From assembly GCA_964446285.1 (NCBI GenBank), contig CAYUNT010000181.1, positions 1-9,229 on the forward strand: a DNA stretch of 9,229 nt. The letters run 5' to 3'. The position numbers and the translations under genes were made by a program. The stretch comes from CAYUNT01 sp964446285 (GTDB taxonomy: Bacteria; Sumerlaeota; Sumerlaeia; SLMS01; CAYUNT01). Below the pieces are notes generated by a model. The model did not search any database, was not told the DNA's origin, and saw nothing but the letters and a program-made list of their open reading frames with translations. The number at the start of each line of letters is the position of its first letter. Position 1 is the stretch's first letter. Below, one piece after another: positions 1-5,975 of this stretch.

Positions 1-1641
1 CCTCCCGCGCCTGCCGCCCCGCCTGTGCCGCCCTTTGAAATTCCGGACGAGGCTCTGGCTGAAAACCAAAAAAAGAATCTTGGACGGGACGTCCAAGCCA
101 CCGGAAGAAATCTTGGGCAGGATGCCCAAGCCACTGGGCGCGCCGCACAAATCTCTCCTATCGACGCCTGTGTGCGCGCGGCTCTGGCGGCGAAGAAAAT
201 CCCGCCCGCGCACCTATGTTCCGACGAAGTTTTTATCCGCCGCGCATATCTCGACGTCATAGGCACACTGCCCGAAGTTGCCGAAACGCAGGCCTTTCTC
301 GACGACCCGCGCCCCGACAAGCGCGCCCGCCTGATCGACTCGCTTCTCGACCGTGAGGAGTTTGCCGCCTATTGGGCGCTCAAGTGGTGCGACCTCTTGC
401 GCGTAAAGGCGGAGTTCCCGATCAATCTCTGGCCAAACGCCGCGCAGGCTTATCACCGCTGGATTTACGACGCCATCTACGACAACATGCCTTATGACCA
501 GTTCGCCCGCGAATTGCTCACATCGAGCGGCAGCAATTTCCGCGTTCCGCAGGTGAATTTCTATCGCGCCGTCCAAAGCCGCGACCCAGCGGGACTCGCC
601 GCCGCCGCCGCGCTGACTTTCATGGGCACGCGGCTGGACAAATGGCCCGCCGCCGAGCGCGCGCAAATCGAGGCGTTTTTCTCGCGCGTCGCCTACAAAA
701 AAACCGCCGAATGGAAAGAGGAAATCGTCTATCTGAACCCCGAGGCCGCCGACCCGCTCGAGGCCGTTTTGCCTGATGGCGCCAAGGTCCGCATCGCCCC
801 GGACCAAGACCCACGCGAGGTGTTCGCGGACTGGCTGACCGCGCGCGGCAAGCCCCAGCCCAATCCCTGGTTCACGCGCGCCATCGCCAACCGCGCATGG
901 TTCTGGTTGATGGGCCGCGGCGTCATCCAGGAGCCGGACGACATCCGCCCGGACAATCCGCCGTCTAACCCCGAGTTGCTCGCCGTGCTCGAAACGGAAC
1001 TCGTCCGTTCGCACTACGACCTCACGCAACTGTTCCGCCTGATCCTCAATTCGCGCACGTATCAACAGTCGTCGATCCCGCAGAGCGACAATCCCGAGGC
1101 CGAGGCGCAATTTGCCTATTATCCCGTGCGCCGCCTCGAAGCCGAGACGCTCCTCGACGCGCTTTGCGATCTCGATGGGCGCGGCGAAACTTACTCCAGC
1201 GCCATCCCCGAGCCGTTCACGTTCCTGCCGTCCTATCAGCGCACGATCGACCTCGCCGACGGCAGCATCACGAGCCAGTTTCTTGAGATGTTCGGGCGTC
1301 CGGCGCGCGACACGGGCCTGGCCGCTGAGCGCAACAATGAATTTTCCGACGCGCAGCGGCTTCACCTGCTCAATTCCTCGCACGTGCAGCAGAAAATCGA
1401 GCGCGGACGCCGTTTGCGCGCCTTGCTCCAGAATGCAGGCGGGAGCGGCGGGGGAGCGGGCGCCGATTTGCAAAAATCGCTCGATCTGATCTATCTGGTT
1501 TTGCTCTCGCGCCATCCGACAGACGCCGAGGCAACCGAGGCGCAAAAGTATTTCCAGTCCGCCGGCAAAAACCGCAAACAGGCGCTGGACGACCTCATCT
1601 GGGCGCTCGTCAACACCAAGGAATTTCTATACAGGCACTGA
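1..1641 (+). CDS. DUF1549/DUF1553 domain protein, 5'-truncated by window edge
   Basis: The frame is open from base 1, so the true start lies upstream; the GTG at 25 is only the first start-like codon in view. Residues below count from that GTG. Residues 1-45 are a low-complexity linker with two 11-residue repeats (NLGRDVQATGR, NLGQDAQATGR). A DUF1549 domain follows (about 46-220), recognised by IRRAYLDVIGTLPE at 71-84, WALKWCDLLRVKAE at 117-130 and FMGTRLDKW at 199-207. A DUF1553 domain follows (about 265-530), with NPWFTRAIANRAWFWLMGRG (280-299), the PSNPELL motif and LILNSRTYQ (339-347). No CxxCH haem motif is visible, and the Cys/His motif usual after the FxG segment in DUF1549 is replaced by LDKWPAAER. 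These proteins are large, typically exported, and encoded beside DUF1501 genes in planctomycete-type bacteria; their biochemical role is not established. The DUF1501 gene follows after 118 bases. Family call is secure, function unknown. Confidence 0.88.
   Translation, partial: PPAPAAPPVPPFEIPDEALAENQKKNLGRDVQATGRNLGQDAQATGRAAQISPIDACVRAALAAKKIPPAHLCSDEVFIRRAYLDVIGTLPEVAETQAFLDDPRPDKRARLIDSLLDREEFAAYWALKWCDLLRVKAEFPINLWPNAAQAYHRWIYDAIYDNMPYDQFARELLTSSGSNFRVPQVNFYRAVQSRDPAGLAAAAALTFMGTRLDKWPAAERAQIEAFFSRVAYKKTAEWKEEIVYLNPEAADPLEAVLPDGAKVRIAPDQDPREVFADWLTARGKPQPNPWFTRAIANRAWFWLMGRGVIQEPDDIRPDNPPSNPELLAVLETELVRSHYDLTQLFRLILNSRTYQQSSIPQSDNPEAEAQFAYYPVRRLEAETLLDALCDLDGRGETYSSAIPEPFTFLPSYQRTIDLADGSITSQFLEMFGRPARDTGLAAERNNEFSDAQRLHLLNSSHVQQKIERGRRLRALLQNAGGSGGGAGADLQKSLDLIYLVLLSRHPTDAEATEAQKYFQSAGKNRKQALDDLIWALVNTKEFLYRH
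74..139 (+). repeat. Two tandem 33-nt in-frame palindromic units
   Basis: Two adjacent 33-nt units (74-106 and 107-139) sit in frame in the DUF1549/DUF1553 gene and encode NLGRDVQATGR and NLGQDAQATGR. Each contains a 19-nt hairpin: CTTGGACGGGACGTCCAAG at 79-97 and CTTGGGCAGGATGCCCAAG at 112-130, with 7-bp arms and a 5-nt loop. The arms differ between copies (GAC/GTC versus GGC/GCC), yet pairing is perfect in both. A third copy lies at 3775-3807 in the PPC-domain gene. They resemble in concept the palindromic elements found inside Rickettsia genes; identity with a named family is not claimed. Confidence 0.85.
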
Positions 1642-1655
1642 GAAAATTAAGATGA

Positions 1656-1730
1656 ACCACAAAGATACAAAGACACGAAGAAGCATTGATATAAAAGGAA
1701 ACTTCCTTGGTGTCTTTGTGTCTTCGTGGT
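1656..1730. repeat. Intergenic inverted repeat made of 8-nt AAAGACAC-type units
   Basis: In the 118-base gap between the first two genes, a 25-nt left arm (1656-1680) and a 25-nt right arm (1706-1730) are reverse complements at 22 of 25 positions, plus one G-U pair. Each arm is built of about three 8-nt units (CACAAAGA, TACAAAGA, CACGAAGA). The loop holds a smaller inverted repeat, AAGGAA/TTCCTT, at about 1695-1708. Transcribed, it would form a long hairpin between the two cistrons. No U-tract follows it, so it does not look like a standard intrinsic terminator. It may be a processing or stabilising hairpin, or a mobile repeat. Confidence 0.75.
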
Positions 1731-1759
1731 AAAATCTCTTTCCCAAAAAGCCAACTGCC

Positions 1760-3232
1760 ATGAACAAAAAAAGATTTTTTACGGTGGAAGCATCCGCGGA
1801 GGAACTCACCCGGCGTGAGGCATTGAAGCGAGGCCTGCTCGGCGCGGCCGGGTTGTTATTGCTCGATGGCGCAGGCGCATTGCGGGCATTGGGCGCGGCG
1901 GATTCTGCCTCCGCCTCCTCCCCTTCCTCCCTGTCGTCTTCCTCCGCGCTCTCCGCGTCCTCTATGGTGAAATCTTCCTCTTCTTCTTCCTCCTCCTCCG
2001 CCGCCCCGCGCGCCAAGGCCATGATCCAAATCTGGATGTGGGGCGGTCCGTCGCACCTCGACACCTTCGATCCCAAACCCGATGCGGGCTATGACTATTG
2101 CGGCCCCCTGAACAAGCCCATCCCCACCAACGTCGATGGAATTCGCATTGGGGAATTGCTCCCGCTGCTCGCCCAGCAAGCGGACAAATACTCGATCATC
2201 CGCAGCATGACGCACGGCATCAACGGACACGAAACGGCGGCCTATTACGTGCAAACCGGCCACAAACCCGGCGACCGCCTTGTGTATCCGAGCGTCGGCG
2301 CGCTCGTGTCGCTCTTTAAGGGATACGACCACGGCTACAAAGGAATGATCCCCCCCTACATTGTCCTGACCACGCCGCAGGGACGTTTCGACGAGGCGGG
2401 ATTCCTTGGCCCCCGCTACAAGCCATTCGCCACGGGCGGCGATCCGAACGGGAAACGCTTTGCCGTCGAGGGCGTTGTGGCCGAGGGCATTTCGGACGAC
2501 CGCCAGCGCACGCGCCGCGAACTGCTTCACTCGCTCGATACGCTCGCCAAGGAAATGCCCCCCAACCCGAGTTTTGAGCGCATGGACCAGTGCGAACAAA
2601 AGGGCTACGACCTGATCCTCGGCGATGCGGGCAAACTCTTTGACTTATCAACGGAAAAGGACGCCGTGCGCGACCGCTATGGACGCAACACGTTTGGGCA
2701 ATCGTGCCTCATGGCCCGCCGCCTCGTCGAATCTGGCGTCCCATACATCACCATCAACTATAAAGGCTGGGACACGCATAAACAGCACTTCGAGACGATG
2801 CGGCGCAAATTGCCAGAGATGGACAAGGGTTTCTCCGCGCTGCTCGTGGATTTGGCGGAGCGCGGCCTGCTCGACAGCACCATCATCTGGTGGAGCGGTG
2901 AGTTCGGCCGCACGCCGAAGGTCCTGTGGGAAGCGCCCTGGAACGGCGGGCGCAGCCACTATGGAAACTGCTTCTCGGCCGTTGTGGCGGGCGGGGGATT
3001 CAAGGGCGGGCATGTGGTGGGTGCGTCGGACGCGCGCGGCGAAGAAGTGGCCGAGCGGCCTGTGTATCCGCAGGAGGTTTTAGGCGCGATGCTCGAGTTG
3101 CTTGGGATCGATCCGGATGGGCCGCTGCCCAATTCGCGCGGGCTGGATTTGAAAGTGATGCCGGCGGCTTCGACTTCGGCCTCGGCCACAGATTCAAAAG
3201 CCGCGCCAAGCCGCCTGAATGAAATCATTTAG
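1760..3232 (+). CDS. DUF1501 family protein, Tat-exported, alkaline-phosphatase/sulfatase-like fold
   Basis: A 490-residue protein. Residues 17-24 read TRREALKR, a twin-arginine motif followed by a hydrophobic stretch (about 25-45), so export through the Tat pathway is likely, as is usual for this family. Residues 49-80 are an unusual Ser-rich linker. The DUF1501 domain starts near 88 with IWMWGGPSHLDTFDPKP. It contains SMTHGINGHETAAYYVQTG (149-167), GWDTH (336-340), SGEFGRTP (379-386) and GGRSHY (396-401). The Asp, His and Glu of these motifs sit where metal-binding residues occur in the alkaline phosphatase/sulfatase superfamily. The substrate is unknown; such genes almost always sit beside DUF1549/DUF1553 genes, as here. 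No convincing Shine-Dalgarno precedes the ATG at 1760; the start was chosen because it precedes the Tat motif at a sensible distance. Confidence 0.9.
   Translation: MNKKRFFTVEASAEELTRREALKRGLLGAAGLLLLDGAGALRALGAADSASASSPSSLSSSSALSASSMVKSSSSSSSSSAAPRAKAMIQIWMWGGPSHLDTFDPKPDAGYDYCGPLNKPIPTNVDGIRIGELLPLLAQQADKYSIIRSMTHGINGHETAAYYVQTGHKPGDRLVYPSVGALVSLFKGYDHGYKGMIPPYIVLTTPQGRFDEAGFLGPRYKPFATGGDPNGKRFAVEGVVAEGISDDRQRTRRELLHSLDTLAKEMPPNPSFERMDQCEQKGYDLILGDAGKLFDLSTEKDAVRDRYGRNTFGQSCLMARRLVESGVPYITINYKGWDTHKQHFETMRRKLPEMDKGFSALLVDLAERGLLDSTIIWWSGEFGRTPKVLWEAPWNGGRSHYGNCFSAVVAGGGFKGGHVVGASDARGEEVAERPVYPQEVLGAMLELLGIDPDGPLPNSRGLDLKVMPAASTSASATDSKAAPSRLNEII
1904..2002. repeat. Pyrimidine-rich 9-nt periodic tract encoding a Ser-rich linker
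   Basis: This stretch of the DUF1501 gene is almost pure C/T on the + strand and can be read as consecutive 9-nt units of the type xxxTCCTCC or TCCTCCGCG. It encodes residues 49-81, mostly serine, ending in nine consecutive serines (72-80). Read on the - strand, the segment around 1940-1973 starts TTTCACCATAGAGGACGCGG, which resembles the purine-rich short-period repeats in the spacers of this window. The tract lies between the Tat signal and the catalytic-type domain, where an insertion would be tolerated. Confidence 0.6.
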
Positions 3233-3236
3233 TGCC

Positions 3237-3245
3237 AGGAGGAGG
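3237..3245 (+). promoter_or_regulatory. Ribosome binding site deciding the start of the PPC-domain gene
   Basis: The sequence AGGAGGAGG lies 6 nt before the ATG at 3252 and directly after the DUF1501 stop codon (3230-3232). It supports 3252 over the in-frame ATG at 3219, which lies inside the DUF1501 gene, lacks a good site, and would add 11 mostly basic residues. The placement suggests translational coupling of the two genes. Confidence 0.8.
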
Positions 3246-3251
3246 CGCGCC

Positions 3252-5918
3252 ATGACGAAGGGCGCACACCACAGTAGCATTAGCCGCGAGACTCTCTGCG
3301 TGATCCTTCGCGCGTTGCCGCTCCCGAGGCGCGCCTTGTTGCCAGGGGCGTTGCCGATTCTCCTTTTTGCGGCTGGAGTTTGCGCGCAGCCAGCCCAGCG
3401 CGAACCGCACATTGGATACGTCTATCCGGCGGGCGGACAGCAAGGCACGACAATTGAAGTCACCGTCGGCGGCCAGAATCTGCGAGATGCCGACTATGTG
3501 ATTGTCTCGGGAGGCGCTGGCGGTCTCGGGGTGACCGGAGAAGTCGTGGAAGTGTTCCGGCCCCTGAACAATCAGCAGATGCAGGAAATTCGTAAAAAGG
3601 TGAACGAAAGACTCGATAAAGACCGCCCCAAACGTCTTGGCCCTGGAAAAGGCTCCGCCGCTGGCAAAGGTCCCGAGGCAGGCCCGGCGCCAACCCCAGC
3701 CGCAGGGTCGATCACGCCCTTGGAGGAACCGCCTTTGAAGGCGGCGGAAAAAGGCCCGGCTGAAATCCAAGAAAGAAATCTTGGGCGAGACGTCCAAGCC
3801 ACCGGAAAAGCCGCCAACGACAAGAACGCCATCGGAAATGCCGGCAAGGATAAAAATAAGGACCCGCGCGCCGAAGTGCCAGACGACCATCCGATTCTTC
3901 GCCAGCTCGAAGCGATGAGTCCCGGCGAATTGCAATATATGATGAAGGATTTCTTCGACCGCGAGAAACGCCAGCCCAATGCGCAAATCGCCGAAATGGC
4001 TCTGGTCCGTCTCACTATCGCGCCCGGCGCCGCGCCCGGCGACCGCGAACTGCGCTTGGGAACTCCCGTGGGCCTCACGAATCCGCTGCGTTTTCAGGTT
4101 GGCCAGATGCCGGAATTCCGCGAGCGCGAGCCGAACAATCCTGACTGGCCCGAGGCGCGGCCCATCGAGATTCCCGCTGTGCTCAATGGGCAGATTCTTC
4201 CTGGCGATACGGACCGATTCCGTTTTCATGCCCGCGAGGGGCAGAATCTTGTCATCGACGTCCGCGCACGCCAGCTCATGCCTTACCTCGCCGACGCCGT
4301 GCCTGGATGGTTCCAGGCCGTGGTGTCGATCTACGACGCCGCTGGAAATGAAGTCGCTTACGCGGACGACTACCGTTTCCATCCCGACCCGGTGTTGTTT
4401 TTCCAGGTTCCGCGCGATGGCGATTATGACCTCGAAATTCGCGACTCGATCTTTCGCGGACGCGAGGATTTTGTCTATCGCATCGCTGTGGGTGAGCAGC
4501 CGTTCATCACGGGCCTGTATCCGCTCGGCGCGCGCGAGGGCGCGCCAGCCGCAAGCGCCTGGATCACCGGATGGAATCTGGCGTCGAAAAAAGCGCGGCT
4601 GGGCACGGCGCCCGGCGGCGAATGGCTACGCACGCTGACCGTGAATCAGGAAAACGGCGTTTCCAACACGGTATCTTATGCTGTGGACTCGCCGCCGGAT
4701 GCATTCGAGAAGGAGCCAAACAACGCGCCGAACGAGGCGCAAAAGATCGCGCTGCCGCTAATCATCAATGGCTGCATCGACCAGCCGGGCGACAAGGATG
4801 TGTTTGAGTTCGCTGGCCGCGCCGGAGATGAAGTCGTGGCCGAGGTTTTTGCCCGCCGCCTGCAATCGCCGCTCGATTCGCTTTTGCGTCTGACCGATGC
4901 GCAGAGCCGCGTGCTCGCGTGGAACGACGACCACGAAGACAAGGCGATGGGCCTGGAAACGCATCACGCCGATTCGTATCTGCGCGTGAAACTGCCAGCC
5001 GATGGAAAATACTTTGTGGCGATTTCCGATGCGCAGCGCCACGGGGGGAATTTCCACGTTTATCGTCTGCGGATTGGCCCGCCGCGCCTGGATTTTGCGC
5101 TTCGCGTTACGCCATCGAGCGTCACCGTACCCGCCGGGCGCACCGCGCCGATTTGCGTCCACGTTGTGCGCAAGGACGGTTTCGACGGCGCCGTGGATGT
5201 GTATTTGAAGGATGCCCCGCGCGGCTTTTCGCTCCAGGGCGCGCGGATTCCCGCGGGGCGCGACTCGATTCGCATGACGCTCTCCGCTCCCCGCATGCCG
5301 CTGCCCAACGCCTGGACGGCTCTGCATATCGAGGGGCGAGCCGAAATTGACGGCATTGAAATTGTCCGCCCCGCCGTTCCCGCCGAAGACATGATGCAGG
5401 CATTTGCCTACCGCCACCTGGTTCCTTCGAGGGAATTCATCGCCGCCATCCCGAAGGCCAAACGCGGCGGCCCGCCCGTGGAAATCGCCAGCCCCCTCCC
5501 GATTCGCATTCCCGCCAATGGCGCGGCGCAAGTGACGGTCCGCGCGCCGTTTGGCGGCGCGCGCGGCGAGGGCGGCGCGCGCGGCAGGCAGGGAGCAAGG
5601 GGAGAAAGGGGAGGAAGGGGCGGGCGAGAAGGACAAGGCGGCGCAAATCCCGGCCTTCAGAATATCCAACTCGAACTGAGCGATCCGCCCGAAGGCATAT
5701 CCATTGGCGATGTTTCCGTTGTGCAGGGTGGAATGACATTTTCCCTGAAGGCAGAAGGAAAAGCCGCGCAGGCCGGCCTGGCGGACAACTTGATCGTCGA
5801 GGCGTTCACCGAAATCGAAGGCAAAACCCCAGAGGGCAAGCCCGATGGCCGCAAACGCAGAATGTCGGTCGGCGTTCTCCCCGCCATTCCGATCCAAGTG
5901 ATTTCGCGGCAGGATTAA
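3252..5918 (+). CDS. Secreted TIG-like/PPC-domain protein
   Basis: An 888-residue protein from the ATG at 3252. The N-terminus has basic residues (PRR), a hydrophobic core (ALLPGALPILLFAAG) and a probable signal peptidase site after VCA near residue 45. Residues about 52-100 (GYVYPAGGQQGTTIEVTVGG...) look like a TIG/IPT-type Ig fold. A charged linker (about 115-215) carries the palindrome-encoded repeat NLGRDVQATGK at 176-186. Two bacterial pre-peptidase C-terminal (PPC) domains follow, at about 291-415 (EREPNNPDWPEA, LPGDTDRFRFHA, GDYDLEIRD) and 486-609 (EKEPNNAPNEA, QPGDKDVFEFAG, GKYFVAISD). A further beta-rich region (about 610-760) and a Gly/Arg-rich stretch (about 768-797) precede a short C-terminal domain. 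PPC domains are beta-sandwich accessory modules of secreted proteins. Proteins of this kind are encoded with DUF1549/DUF1501 genes in planctomycete-like bacteria, and a shared extracytoplasmic role is inferred. No catalytic domain is recognised. Confidence 0.85.
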   Translation: MTKGAHHSSISRETLCVILRALPLPRRALLPGALPILLFAAGVCAQPAQREPHIGYVYPAGGQQGTTIEVTVGGQNLRDADYVIVSGGAGGLGVTGEVVEVFRPLNNQQMQEIRKKVNERLDKDRPKRLGPGKGSAAGKGPEAGPAPTPAAGSITPLEEPPLKAAEKGPAEIQERNLGRDVQATGKAANDKNAIGNAGKDKNKDPRAEVPDDHPILRQLEAMSPGELQYMMKDFFDREKRQPNAQIAEMALVRLTIAPGAAPGDRELRLGTPVGLTNPLRFQVGQMPEFREREPNNPDWPEARPIEIPAVLNGQILPGDTDRFRFHAREGQNLVIDVRARQLMPYLADAVPGWFQAVVSIYDAAGNEVAYADDYRFHPDPVLFFQVPRDGDYDLEIRDSIFRGREDFVYRIAVGEQPFITGLYPLGAREGAPAASAWITGWNLASKKARLGTAPGGEWLRTLTVNQENGVSNTVSYAVDSPPDAFEKEPNNAPNEAQKIALPLIINGCIDQPGDKDVFEFAGRAGDEVVAEVFARRLQSPLDSLLRLTDAQSRVLAWNDDHEDKAMGLETHHADSYLRVKLPADGKYFVAISDAQRHGGNFHVYRLRIGPPRLDFALRVTPSSVTVPAGRTAPICVHVVRKDGFDGAVDVYLKDAPRGFSLQGARIPAGRDSIRMTLSAPRMPLPNAWTALHIEGRAEIDGIEIVRPAVPAEDMMQAFAYRHLVPSREFIAAIPKAKRGGPPVEIASPLPIRIPANGAAQVTVRAPFGGARGEGGARGRQGARGERGGRGGREGQGGANPGLQNIQLELSDPPEGISIGDVSVVQGGMTFSLKAEGKAAQAGLADNLIVEAFTEIEGKTPEGKPDGRKRRMSVGVLPAIPIQVISRQD
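3775..3807 (+). repeat. Third copy of the 33-nt in-frame palindromic unit
   Basis: The hairpin core CTTGGGCGAGACGTCCAAG at 3780-3798 has 7-nt arms that pair with one G-U. The flanks (AGAAAT before, CCACCGG after) match the copies at 74-139. It encodes NLGRDVQATGK in the same reading frame as those copies, within the charged, probably disordered linker of the PPC-domain protein. Confidence 0.85.
5553..5636 (+). repeat. Tandem repeats encoding a Gly/Arg-rich linker
   Basis: Two 18-nt units at 5553-5570 and 5571-5588 differ only at the end and encode GGARGE and GGARGR. Three 9-nt units of the type GGAGMAAGG follow at 5592-5618, with degenerate units to about 5636. The product is an RGG-like stretch (about residues 768-797) in an otherwise ordinary secreted protein. 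Confidence 0.75.
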
Positions 5919-5921
5919 ATA

Positions 5922-5975
5922 GGACGCAAAAGACTTAAGGGGCCTAAAGGACCCGGAGGACATAAAGGACAAATG
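5922..5975 (+). repeat. Six 9-nt tandem units filling the spacer and carrying the next start codon
   Basis: The 54-base gap between the PPC-domain and Rid-family genes consists almost entirely of 9-nt units beginning at 5922, 5931, 5940, 5949, 5958 and 5967, with a consensus near GGACNTAAA. The last unit is GGACAAATG and contains the Rid gene's start codon. The units also provide the only Shine-Dalgarno-like purine stretches: GGAGG at 5955-5959 (13 nt from ATG) and AGGA at 5966-5969 (3 nt from ATG). Confidence 0.8.

Noticed and set aside
74..139. Possible CRISPR array
   Set aside because: Only two abutting 33-nt copies without spacers, located inside a coding sequence.
214..1545. 443-codon open frame on the - strand within the DUF1549/DUF1553 gene
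   Set aside because: It is the antisense of a recognisable protein family in G+C-rich DNA, lacks any family motif, and its Arg/Ala-rich composition is typical of a shadow frame.
1627..2076. 149-codon - strand frame with a Glu-rich stretch
   Set aside because: The acidic run is the complement of the Ser-rich tract, and the rest is the complement of the intergenic hairpin; there is no support for a gene.
3219..3251. Earlier ATG at 3219 as start of the PPC-domain protein
   Set aside because: It overlaps the DUF1501 gene and lacks a good ribosome binding site, whereas AGGAGGAGG stands 6 nt before the ATG at 3252.
1..5918. Sulfatase-type catabolic operon
   Set aside because: The DUF1501 protein has the superfamily fold motifs but no sulfatase signature, and no glycoside hydrolase, transporter or sulfatase maturase gene is in view.
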